The position numbers and the translations under genes are program-made. Below are positions 1 through 11,700 of a DNA stretch of 64,000 bases, piece by piece. Under the pieces are notes generated by a model. The model worked only from the letters and a program-made list of their open reading frames with translations, was not told the DNA's origin and searched no databases. Numbering within the stretch: the first letter of the stretch is position 1; the number at the start of each line of letters is the position of its first letter. Origin of the DNA: Phoebastria nigripes (Eukaryota > Chordata > Aves > Procellariiformes > Diomedeidae); contig JAYKAV010003086.1 in the NCBI GenBank assembly GCA_035582835.1, positions 46,992-110,991 on the forward strand, in the 5' to 3' direction.

Positions 1-1
1 G

Positions 2-226
2 TATGCCAACTCATTGGCAATACTGTCCTGGAAAGACGAAGAAGCACCAACGGTGGATGAAGCAGTTGGCAAACTCCGGGAATACAAAGAAAGTATCTCT
101 TCCTCCCTTGTCTTGGCTGTGCAGAAACTGTCCCGGGAGTTCCAGCAATTCAAAGAGGATATGTCCTACTCTCCACCAAGTCAGTTTAGAGGAGGAAGAC
201 ATCAAACAATAAAACCAGATGACTGA
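2..226 (+). CDS. C-terminal end of an unidentified helical/coiled-coil protein (5' part outside window)
   Basis: The frame is open from the window edge to a TGA at 224-226, about 74 codons. The protein is rich in Glu, Lys, Gln and Ser. A heptad-like stretch (around KLREYKESISSSLVLAVQKL) suggests an amphipathic helix, followed by a polar Ser/Pro/Arg tail. Codon use looks coding and no repeat family matches by eye. It could be the last exon of a plus-strand gene lying mostly left of the window, because no acceptor AG with a pyrimidine tract is visible inside it. I compared it mentally with CEP72, TPPP and ZDHHC11, the human neighbours of BRD9, and saw no match. The product is unknown, and a chance open frame is possible. 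Confidence 0.4.
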   Translation, partial: YANSLAILSWKDEEAPTVDEAVGKLREYKESISSSLVLAVQKLSREFQQFKEDMSYSPPSQFRGGRHQTIKPDD

Positions 227-1402
227 GAACTGTAGCAACACCTTAGAAGTGGATAGTATAAAATATGAAAACTTGGGCACTAACTGAAGAAAAACTGAAA
301 ATTAATTGGAAACTAAACATAAGGACATGTATTAGCTATCAGTAAACCAAAAACATAGTGAGATTATTGAAAAGGCAAACTTGTTCTAAAATTGTGTTAA
401 ACTGTTTTCCAGTAAGACTGGAAAGTATTCGTGGCCATTCAGGCTTATTAGTGAAACAAAAGGTGAATTCAAGTAGCATAGAGAGAAAGAAGGGCTACTA
501 CAATGTTCAGGTGAATGGGTAACTTGTCTTACAAGAGAATAATACAAAAAGATGGCTAGGTTTCAAGAGACTAACCTATTGAAACAGCTGTCTGACTGCT
601 TCCCCCTACACAAAGACAGAGACAGCGAAGAGCTCTTTAAGGTGGCACACTGGCAGATCAGGCACACACATTGTGAAAAAATTTAGGCGGTTGTTAGAAA
701 CCGGTTCCCAACCAGACAGCTGAGATCTGGGCACATCTTTCTGATGGGAGCAGAGAGGATGTGCCCTGGCCACAAGAACATGCCACTGACTAGAGGCTAG
801 TGGGTTTGCCTCTATTAATACAGATGGTATTAAAAGGGCTAGGAGGAGCAGGGCAAACACACATGTGGATCCACAAGGTTTATTTGGCCTGATGAATGCT
901 GTTGCTGAGCACTTGAGCATGCCTGCCTCATGCTTTCAGTGCTCGCTGCCCTGGCACTATGCTGGGCTCAGGCTGGCTCTTCACTGTCATGTGGTGCCAT
1001 GCCTGACAACATCTTGTTCCCACACTGGGAAGACATAGNGCAGACACATCTCAGCACTTCTGCTCTCACTCAGGTGAACATACACACTCTTGCACATCTG
1101 TTCTCTGCCTTCCNTTCACTTCCTTCTGCAAGGCCACCAAGCCCAGTTCTACTTTTTCAAATGAACTAAAGAAAGCAGCACTGATAAAGGTCTGCCCTCT
1201 TTTGACCCACAGGCCTGTTCTTGTGGGCCCCATATCACAGCACCATACTACACTTTCCTGCCATTTCACTAGAGCATTGAAATGTAGGGCCTGTGGACAA
1301 CTGCGCGTAACTGCTTGCCCATAACTGCCATAAGAGAGGAAGTGTGTGCACTACTGGCAACTGCTCCCCTCCCTTCCCTATTCCTATCTACTAGGTGATA
1401 TC
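227..1402. other. Non-coding stretch, no gene seen
   Basis: AT-rich sequence between the left-edge open frame and the first CR1 element. Short open frames on both strands (for example 606-920 minus) show no splice context or family motif. Part may be 3' UTR of the plus-strand gene ending at 226, but no clear poly(A) signal could be tied to it. Confidence 0.5.
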
Positions 1403-2515
1403 ACAGACTCACAGAATGGGTGAGGTTGGTAGGGAACTCTGGAGGTCATCTGGTCCAACACCCCTGCTCAACCGGGGCCACCGACAGCCAGTTGCCCAGG
1501 ACCATGTCCAGATGGCTTTTGAATATCTCCAAGGATGGAGATTCCACAACCCTTTTGGGCAACCTGTGCCAGTGCTCGGTCACCCTCACAGTGAAAAAGT
1601 GTTTCCTGATGGTCAGGCAGCACCTTCTGTGTTTCAGTTTGAGCTTCTGGTCTTGTCACTGGGCAACACTGAAAAGAGCCTGGCTCTGCCTTCTTTGCAC
1701 CCTCCCTTCAGGTATTTATAGGCTTTAACAAAATTCCCCCCTGAGCTTACTCCAGTCCCTGAATCATCTTCGTGGCCCTTTGCTGGACTTGCTCCAGTAG
1801 CCCTATATATCAGTCTTCTCACTGGACACAGTACTCCAGGTGTGGCCTCACCAGTGCTGAGTAGAGGGGAAGGCTCCTCCCTCAACCTGCCAGCAGCACT
1901 CCTCCTACTGCAGCCTAGGATGACATTAGCCTTCTTGCAGCAAGGGCACATTGCTTGTTCACGTTCAACTTGGTGTCCACCAGGACCCCAGGTCCTTTTC
2001 TGCCAAGCTGCTTTCCAGCTGGATGGTCCCTGGCATGTACTGGTGCGTGGGGTTGTCCTCGCCAGGTGCAGGACTTTGCACTTTCCGTCACTGAACTTCA
2101 CAAGGTTCCTGTCATCCCATTTCTCCAGTCTGTCCAGGTCCCTCTGGATGGCAGGACGCCCCTCTGGCCTATCACCCGCTCCTCCCATTTTTGTGTCATC
2201 TGCAAACTTGCTGAGGGAACACTCTGCCCCATTGTGCAGATCATTAATGAAGTTGTTAAACAGGACTGGACCCAGTATGCACCCCGCCCCCCAGGGAGGG
2301 TACACTGCTTGATACTGGCCTCCAAATAGCTGATTTGGATCAGTCTGATTTCGGTACACTGCTGATCATCACCCTCAGGGCCTGGCCATTCAGCCAGTTT
2401 TCAATCCATCTCACTGTCTGCTCATCCAGCCCCTACAGCAACAGCTTGTCTATGAGGCTTTTATGGGAGACAGTCTTACTGAAGAGTAGGCAGACAACAT
2501 CCATTGCTCAAAGTA
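1403..2515 (-). mobile_element. CR1 LINE fragment, 5'-truncated, minus orientation
   Basis: On the plus strand it begins with the reversed CR1 3' end (a 'cacagaatgg...ggtcatctggtccaac' type sequence) and runs about 1.1 kb into the reverse-transcriptase region. On the minus strand a 241-codon open frame (1634-2359) carries the CR1 RT signature FADDT after a GPVLFN..FINDL motif, then the thumb/C-terminal region. Frames are broken near the 3' end, and divergence from the younger copies in this window is clear. It is a dead element truncated at its 5' end, as most CR1 copies are. It has no evident host role. Confidence 0.9.
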
Positions 2516-5500
2516 CTTTCTACAGTTTATCAGGATTAGAATGGCAGATTAATTACTCTTCACCAGCTTTTGCACAGAGAATAATTCAAGTTACTGTGTT
2601 TTTGCTAACGTCTATGAAGTAGGCACAATGACATAGAATGGGTGCAGAGCCAAATAGCTTTGCTTAAAATTTCCCATTTAAAAAAACACAGATAATTTCC
2701 AGGGACTAGTTTTAGGACCTATCTACCAGTGAGAATACTTGCTTTCTTGCAGAATTACCTTTTTCTTCCTCTACACGAACGCTCCTGCCTCAGTCACCAC
2801 CCAACCCCAGCACCAAAGATTACAGGACTCTGCTGACAGCAGCTCACTCCTCTACACTTTTGTGGTCCTTCATGGTATTAGGAGTTTGGTTCTGACCCCT
2901 GAATCAAGAGAGGAGTCCATACACATATAACCTGTCACACTGCAGAAGAACTGCACGCTACCTCTGGAATCTTCAATTCTTCCCAGGTTTCATTGCCTTT
3001 CTACTAGTTTCAACTCTGTATTCAAGTCAGTTAAACTTCTGTGTCCCATAGCACCAGGGTGCCAATGAAAAGAGAGGAGGGAGAACTGAAAAGTCTCCAT
3101 ATGCTGGCAATTAGCACAGCAGGATTCCAAGCCATCAGAGAGAGGCCAGTTCTCTGGGCCTGTAGCCCATGAACATCTTCATGTCTGAACTTGTAGAAAC
3201 AGATGCCTCATCATTGGGCAAATGTCTTCTAGCCTGAACAAAACACATTACTCTAGTATCTGGAAACTTCCCCTTCTTTTCCATTTCCCCAAACAGCAAA
3301 GTACTGATGAATGCAGTCTTCCAAAGGAAAAAACCTATAAAATGGGTAACATGGGCAAGTGATCCTCTCTCCTTTAAACTGTGGAAGAGCCAAACTCTTT
3401 TGCTAGGTTCCCCCTATGAGGGATTTTTATTAGTGGCTGAAACATGTCTCATGCAAGATTTCAGTCCAAATTATTTCAAAGTTACAAGCTACTGAAAACT
3501 TAGTCCTGTTATGAAAACCACTGTGCCATTTATGGTTGCTGCTTATTACAGCTAAGGCACATGTAACTTCTTCACAGTCATAAAATGGAATGGGAAATAG
3601 AGCCCACATCTTCTGGGCATAGTCCCATAAGAGAAAAGGTAAGAATGTGGTCAAAATAAGATTTTGTAATTAGCAATACAAGATTAGCTAATTCTCCCCT
3701 TTTGATTTCCTTAGCTGTCCGCACATGTGCAGTACATTATGTTTTTCTTCATACCGCATAAATGCAGGTTCTTCCATTGGATATTTACAGTGAACATAGG
3801 ACATATTGGGAGGTGGTCTGCCTCTTATTGTTTCCATCCCAGTTCACTCCTGTGCGGCAAGAGCCTACACAGGAAGTTAAAAATCTTCACCTAGCAAAGC
3901 CTAGCACATAACTTCTTCCAAACAAAGAATACCAAGCAAATAAAGAAATCGGAAAAAAGAAGGTGAAGAAATGAAGAAATGTCTAGAGGTTAAATCGCAC
4001 TATTTGAGAAATAATATTATATTACATTCTATTTGTAGCAGACAAAAAGAGATATATCCTGACAATCCTGGTAATCTGCTAAGCAAGTGCCTGTTTTGCA
4101 TGTGTCTAGAACAGACCTGTTGGTGCAGTTGCCTTTAGAGCAACTTGTTCTTCCTCATGTAAGCCACTATGAGCAAGATCCTCAAAAGCTTTTGGTCATT
4201 TTGCCACAGGAGAATATCATATGCATATCCTAGATGTCTCTGGCCACCCAGTTAACCATTACAGAATAAAAACAAACACTGACACAAAATGGCCAAAGGC
4301 TATGGAAAAATTCTCAGATTTAGATCAGCCAGTTCTGAGCATACAGAACACTTTGTACACTCTCCAGGAAATTCAGTTGCTTAGAAGAAACTCTGAATTA
4401 TTGGATTTTCCCTCTTTCTAGTTTTGTATGGCTATCCTTCAAATTCTTCAGCAGAGTAGTACAAATTAAAACCGGTACAAAGCTTTGAGTTTTGACATTC
4501 TTCATCTAGTTCTTTTAATTAGTCATTACAGCCTTTGTTAAAATAGTCCAGTTTTCCACAAGACTAAATGCTAAAACTGTAGAAAGTTGGATTAAGGAAA
4601 GCTTTAAAATCAAAATAATTGTATTTAAATTATAATTAATTTTTAAAAGTTAAAATTAAAATTTATTCTGCTTGCATTTTTTTCATTAAATACCAAGCAA
4701 CAAGGCAATTATAAATACTGGCAGCAAAAACCACTGCATCTAGAACACATTGCAGAATATCAAAACCTGTGCCTAGAAGATGGACTTTAAAATCTCAAAA
4801 GAACTAATGCATAAATGGTAAGGTGGATGAATGTGTTTGGATGTATTGTTTAAAGGTTCTGGACAGAAAATCTGTACTCAGTTTTGATACGTATTACATT
4901 TTATTCAGGAATATCACTAACAGCAAACAAACAGATCATAAATATTGTCAAATAGTTCCAACCACTAAGTAATTGTTTGGATACATGCCTTTTCACTTGT
5001 ATCCTCTCAGTATTACATTACATAACTTGTTCTTCTCCTCAAATTATATAGTATTCACACACAAAAGCCAAAACATTTTACACGTTTGTGGGAACATAGC
5101 TAACAAAAGCTATGCTGTTCAAAGAAGATAGATTGAACTTCTCCAGCTATAATCTCAACACACACCCAAAATTGTTAACATATAAAAGGAACGGAAAATG
5201 TTTTTCTGGTGCACACACATTTCAGGTGTTATTAAAGACTAAAAGAAACCCAACCATTCACAATAAGCCATAGGAAAGCTGAAGCATGTGTTTTGCACGA
5301 TACGGGTTGTTACCATCTCTAATTTGTTCAGAAAGCTAGTTAATAAAATAAACATATAACTTTATTAAGCAACAGAAGACATGCACTGGAATACAGCAAT
5401 AAGGATAATATTTAAAAGAAAATCTCCCCAAGTATAGCTTTCATTACCATGAAGGCTATTTAAAATATACACCTTAATCAGAATGTTAAAAAGATATAAA

Positions 5501-5944
5501 ATAGGATATTGAAATATTGCACAAGATCACATGGAGCAGATAACTCAACTGGTACAAGAGTGATAAGAATTGCTACTAATTACCAAATGGAATTCTTAAG
5601 AATATAACATTCCAATATTCCATTTCATGGAACAGCTCATTAGAACAGGTAGGAAAATGAAAAAGGTTTAAAATAAATTTGGTCAGGTCCCTCGCTCTCT
5701 TACATACTAACAAACATTTTGAAAATGAAAAAAGACTTCTGAGCAGTGGTAAAAGAAATTCAGTTTCACCACTGGCTCACTTTGCAATCAATACCAGTCT
5801 GTTCATTTCAATTCTTTGCATCTTTAGATGGTAACTTTTTCAGAAGTCAATTGAGAAGTCAGCTAAAAAAATTGTTACCAGTCATACAAATTAAATTTCC
5901 CTTGAGAAACATTGTAGGGTGTATTCAGATCAATTGTAAAATAA
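2516..5944. other. Non-coding, AT-rich, nothing recognised
   Basis: No open frame of convincing length, no recognisable exon flanked by good splice sites, and no repeat family that I can name. Around 4600-4680 it is especially A/T rich. Confidence 0.5.
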
Positions 5945-6195
5945 CTTAGGCTGGAAGGGACTTCTTGAGGTCATCTCATTCCACACTTACGGCAAAAGCA
6001 GGGCTAAGCTCAGTGCTCAGGGTTTTATTCAGTCAAGTTCTCCGCTATCTCCAAAGACAGACCTCCCTGTGGAACCTGCTACAGGGCTTAGCTACTCTCA
6101 CTCCTACTAATTTCTCTGGGAAACCATTCAGTTTGGAAGGTTGTCTATACAGCTTCATATTCAGGACCTGGAATGCAAAAGTGCACATTCCTAGA
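5945..6195 (-). mobile_element. Old CR1 3'-end fragment, minus orientation
   Basis: The plus strand shows the reversed CR1 3' region (ggctggaagggacttcttga, then ...ggtcatctcattccac), followed by the ctccaaagacagacctccct and caacctg-like blocks of CR1 tails. It is heavily diverged, with no open frame. The 17-bp motif around 5985 that resembles a minus-strand splice donor is more simply explained as part of this repeat. Confidence 0.7.
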
Positions 6196-8554
6196 ACTTA
6201 AACAAACCTAACGACAAACACAGGAAGTCAAAACATTCTTAAAGCTTTGTATTCGGACTGGGAGTCCACAAGATAGATTACTGAAATAAAAAATGACACT
6301 TATAAAGTTAAATATAATTACAACTAGTACTTTGTCAAACAATGAAAAACTTTAAAGGAAGGTCAGGATGAAATTTCACTTACGGAGAACCCTAAACAGT
6401 GATCAAAAGACAGCAGTGATGCCTACACCATTCCCTGCTGGCCAGGAGTACCTGCCTGGCAATTCTAGTGAACAGGATTAGATGGGAAATCCCAGGCAAT
6501 TCTTGCATGATACCAACTACGGTGCCTTCACATTTCTGCTTGAATAAGGAACCTAAATGTCTTATTTGAGCCATTTCAAATTTACTTCTCTTTTAAATAC
6601 ATAAAAAAAAACCCTGATAGCAACAAGAAAGAACTGCATTTACATGAGGCCAGAGCCTGCCTGGTGTGTATGACCAAATTCAGTCTCTCATCTCATCTAC
6701 TACTGAATTTCATTCCTGCTATAGCCAGTCAGCCTCCCCACCACCTCCCACCAGTTCCCTCCTTTGGATCGAATGGGAATAGAGTAGGGTACAAAGCAGC
6801 GCCACAGCTTTGAGTTGAACTTCAGAAGGAAATCAAAGCTGCAATCAGCACACCAAGGCCATGGAGTACCAGAAATCATGGCCTGAAATGAGAATTGGAA
6901 ATGTCATAGACATTAGCACTTCTCCAAGAGCTTTTTAACTTCATGGGAGAACACAGAATGGCTAAAAGAGCTCCGTTCTTGAAAACACTGCTTCCCAATG
7001 CAGTATTATCTGCCTTTAGAAAAATCTATGCTACTTTCTCTTAGGAGGTTATATTTAGCTAATCAAACAAAAGGTTAAAATATACAGTCAAAGCTTAGCA
7101 ATAAAGTTGAAAGCTGTTTTACAGAAGAATCAGCAAAATGCAAAGCACCACCCGGGCATTTCTCATAGGAGCTTGATTTCCACAACTGTTTCACTTTTAA
7201 AGTCACAAGGAATCCATTTATGGATATTATGTTAAGAGTTGCTGCATTATTCGCAGAGGAATTAAATCATTTCTAGCACAGTTGCTCACCCACACTAAAA
7301 TTATTCACAAGACTAAGCTTATAAATAAAGTAAAATGAAGTTTTAGGTGAGAACAGACAGGGTTACAGGGCCTGTCCTAGAACCAGTGCCAAAGTGCANT
7401 TGACATTGGAAGTGGAATCCTCTCTTTAAATGTTTTTGTACTAACTGGAAAGAAAAAGCCATGGTCCCACTCATACTAGGTGTACAGGCCAGAGCCCCTC
7501 AGCAGCCTGACAGGCAGGCAAATCCGCTCTCTCAAAGGAATGCTGTGGTCAATCCTTTGTTTTTTTCCTTTGACCCAACTTAGAAGTGATTCAAAAGCAC
7601 ATTATGTCATACTGTAAAGCTGCTGTTCCAACGAACTGTTTGGCTGCCAGTCTGTGACAGCCTGAGTCCTTCCCAAAGGCAACAAAGCAGAGAATATGAT
7701 CTGCTTCATCATGCCCTCAGCATACTAATGTTCAGTAATAAAATAAACACACAAATGCATGTTTATTACTTCCCCACAGAACTCATTTTAAGCTAAAATA
7801 TTGAAAAAAACCTCAAAACCACAAAGACAACACTGACTGCAAAAAGAAGGCAACACTTTTCTCCCACATAATGATTTGAAGGGGGTTGACAGAGCTCAAT
7901 GAAGTTTTTCTGTCATTTCTAAGAAAAAGAATGTGCAGCGTGGCACAGATTCATGACACTCCTGTCAAAGGCAGTGTGAGCACAGATTTTAAGTAAAAAG
8001 GGGAGGCAGGGAAGGGAAGAAGTCTCTCACGCAGAAAAAAAATTAAGTGTGCTTTTGCACAAAGATATTTCTTCAGGTAAGCCCACTTTAGGGCTTTGGA
8101 AGCTTCTACATGATTTATACAGTTCCTTATAGAGCATCCCTTTATCAGTGGATGTTAATAATGAAGTAGTTCTTACAGAATTCTGCATGCTCTTCCCAAT
8201 GAGTCCTAGAAGGATGGCCATGAATGTGCCTGGAAAATCCTTAAAAAACAAGGCGGCAGGTGCGGGGTAGGAGAAAAGAAAGTGAATTTCCATTTTCAAG
8301 ATTGCCAGATTTTCATCTCAAGAAAACAGCAAAATTAATGTGATACGCTCACTTTTCAACCCGGTACAAATTCTCACCTTGTTTAGTTGGATAAATGTTG
8401 GTGTGAAATAAGTCCCACTTCTTCCCCTTTAAAATACAGATAGCTAAAACTTTGGACATCATTTGAAGAAAGACATCTTGCTTTTTTACATGCTATTTTA
8501 GAGCTGTGAATTTGTTCCAAGATGAAGTACAGGGGCCCTGTTTTATAATTTTCT
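6196..8554. other. Non-coding stretch with two weak minus-strand exon candidates
   Basis: Mostly unannotatable sequence. Minus-strand segments 8378-8443 and 8145-8239 have plausible splice sites and joinable frames and are discussed as a finding. They are too short to call as a gene without transcript or homology data. An N lies at about 7399. Confidence 0.4.
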
Positions 8555-8745
8555 TGCTAGAAGTTAGGAAAAACATTGGGACAAGCTTCCCCTAGGAGGG
8601 GTTGTGTAGCCCTGGAACAGGTTGCCAGAGAGGTTTGGTATCTCCAGCCCTGGAAGTTTTCAAGACTCAGCTAGGCAAAGCTGCAGCTGACCGAGATGGT
8701 CAGACTAGCTAACCTCCAGAGATCCAGTATTTCTATCACCCTTTG
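8555..8745 (+). mobile_element. Degenerate CR1 3'-end fragment, plus orientation
   Basis: The segment containing ggaacaggttgccagagagg, followed by a ctccagccctggaagttttcaa-like block and ending near 'gaccgagatggtcagactagc', is the sense CR1 3' tail region. Many substitutions and small deletions mark it as old. It has no open frame. Confidence 0.65.
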
Positions 8746-11700
8746 TAAACAGAAAAATGTTACAAACAACAATGAAACAAGGAAGAAAATTACGGTACAG
8801 GCATGGGAAAAGAAAATCCAACTGACAAACCAGGGAATTTCACAGAACTCTCATGTTGGCACCCATGACCCTCCAGGAACAGATACGGATTCTCTCACAT
8901 CTAGGGTTTAGTCAGTTTGACAAACAAATTCCTGATAAGACTAAGAACTGGTAACGTCAGCTATTTTTAGCCACATCTGTACAGACAGGAGCTCTTTTGG
9001 AATTGAACTTGGTAAATTAACACCTCTGTTACCACATGATTTGACACAGGACTGCTCGTAAGGATTGGGCCATTTTAAGGCTAAGGATTTTAAGGAAACT
9101 ATAGGAACTTAAATCTTCAGTACGCTTCTTGCAGAACTGCTTGGTTTCTGATGGTAGTTCTTTCAATCTCTACTTTTTCAGAAGAGTATTTTTAAAAGAG
9201 TCATGAATATTGCAGCATTAGGAGTGGTTAGAGCATCTTTCTGGTAGAATACTCAGTTTGGTGTTCCTTGATACTCTTTGATTAATTCCTGTCAAACCAA
9301 TGATTCTCCTGGACTAATATTCTGCCTCCTTAGCACTGGTCATTTACATTTTAAATTTCCTTCATATTGCAATATGGTTATAATTCACATACAGCTAAGT
9401 GAATGTTTGAAGCTCATTTACAGACATTTTATGTTTATCTAAAACAGGGGACTGATAAGTTACTGATAGCAGTGGAAGTTGGACCCTGTACTTGTCCATT
9501 AAACAGCTTTCCTTTCAAGTCCCTACTGAAATGGGGACCATGCTGTTTGGTCATCCATATGTAGGTCACATTATGACTCTAGCCTGTAATTCTTGTAATT
9601 CTTCTTTTCAAATAGTTTAGTTGCCTAAGCAAGTGGAATAGATAAATGAGTAAGGATCAATGGTGCGCTCTAACTGAAATGTGCTCAATATGACAGATTT
9701 ACAACTACAAACTTTATTAACAGTTTCGTACTAGCTGTCCTTTATACCGACCATATGGAGCAGCTTAGGTACCTTAACTCAAGTGAAGAAAGTCACTTCC
9801 TGAAAGTAGAGCAGGTGACCAGTTACATCTTAATTTTTCATTCCTGCCCTCATGCTTGGACATAAGCAGAAAAAGAGAAAGCACAGCCAAGGATGCATAA
9901 CAACCAAATGATTCTTAACAGTCATTTCTAGAACACTTACTACTCATGTAAAAACAAGAATAACCCTGAAACTGCTTTATCACAAACCAAGAATTTGGGG
10001 CCAATATGCCTCCCAGAACAGAGGAGCCATGGCAAGGTAACTGGAAGGTGTTGGTCAGAATCTCCTTTTTAAGACAGTATCTTTCAAAGAAGGCTAATTT
10101 ATTGATGAAAATTCTTTATCTTAATGCCAATGCATTAATGCAATGAAAAATTGAGAAACACACTAAAGCATTTTTAATTAAAATGTCCTATTTAGCTTAC
10201 TTTAAAAAGGCCTATTGCATGTATATTTCTCAACTTTATAAAAGCCACAGTCTTGGCACTTCAAGATTTCAAGTACTGTTCAGGTCACTACACTGATTGA
10301 TTAAAACAAGCCAGTGGATTTACAGCCCAGACTAACAGCAGTTAGATTTCTTTGGGAGTTTAAAGCCCTGTGAGCTGTTCTGGTCCTGACTGCTGGTAGA
10401 AAAAGAAAGAACAGCATGTCAAATGCAACTAAGCAGCCACGTAGCTTAGAATATAGCCAATAGCTAGACTAATGAGGTCAGGAGAGGATTGATTCAGATC
10501 ATGAANAAACAAGGTTCACCATTGAAGACATAGGATCATAATTACCAAGTAGAGAAAAATAAANGTCCAAAAGAGCATTTTGGTAACTTGTGAACACTAA
10601 TAAACTTTTGCCATCTCCTCCAACCTCTGCTTTCTTTTCCTCCAGCCACAGGTGTTAGTGTGTTACCTTCTTCCTTTTTGTTGTTGTTGTTTTGTTTTAG
10701 TCTTGTTTCAAGCACAGAGCGTAGGGATTTTTCAAGAAAAAACTCTTGCTTGCTTGCTTTGTGCAGCTCCTAGGACACATTTTGACACTGGGTAATCAGC
10801 ACCAAAGGGATGTTTGAGTTAACTGAGAAGGGGCGGTCTTCTACAATCTACAGGCACAGATGCGGGCAATGAGATGTATGATCAGGTTGTCCAGTGACTA
10901 TATGGTTAAATGGCTGTTCCTTTTAATGCAAGAAGCAAGCAGCTAGCCTTGTTCTAAAGAGTAAAAGCTTCCCTTTGCCTGCAAAGACATTGTGCCTAGA
11001 GCAGCAAGTTATCACACTGAAGGACATGTTTCCCTTAATTAGAGTCAATAAAATGAATGCAAGCAAGACAGGTTTTCATGTCCACCCCTCCAATGAGTCA
11101 TTCACAGGTTTAACAGTTCATTAATGAAATCCAACATCCTGATGGTTACATGGGCTGCGTAAGATTTTTTTCTCTTAGCATTAATTTTCTGAGTCAGTTC
11201 TAGTCAGATAAGTGATGAGGATATAGTCTTTAACCTCGTTGTCAAGAAAAGCAAAGATATGCAAACCGTAACCATGGGACAAGGTTATACTCTGTGATAT
11301 CAAGCACCCTAGCAACTGGGATCTACAAACAGCAGCTGGAAAACACATTCTCCTTATTATTTCACTGAATTATTGTTTTTACACTGACTACTGCTTTCTT
11401 TTACAGGGATTTTTCTCCTTCCCTCCCCCATGTAAACAAGTCTCATTACAAAGCTCAAAAGACAAATATTTCAAATATAGATGAACAATTTGGACTTGGA
11501 GAGCTGCCCTGTAACGATGCAACAGAACACAAGGCCTTATCTCTGTTGGATAAGGAATGATGTCAACAGTAGCTATGTTAACAAAGAGGTCAATAATGAC
11601 TAGTAAACATAACCCAAACAATTGAGTAAGTGAAGGGTAAGCCATCAGGGGTTCGTGCAGAAGAGAGGCTAATGCTTTTGCAAAGCCTTTAAAAAAAAAA

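Noticed and set aside
1842..2329. Plus-strand open frames of 124-156 codons
   Set aside because: Antisense to the CR1 RT region, which reads on the minus strand with the FADD motif.
5965..6201. 78-codon plus-strand frame and a gtaagt-like minus-strand donor near 5985
   Set aside because: Both fall in an old CR1 3' fragment.
6372..6425. Minus-strand gtaagtg donor-like site with a short open segment
   Set aside because: Only about 13 codons between a weak acceptor and the donor; nothing to support an exon.
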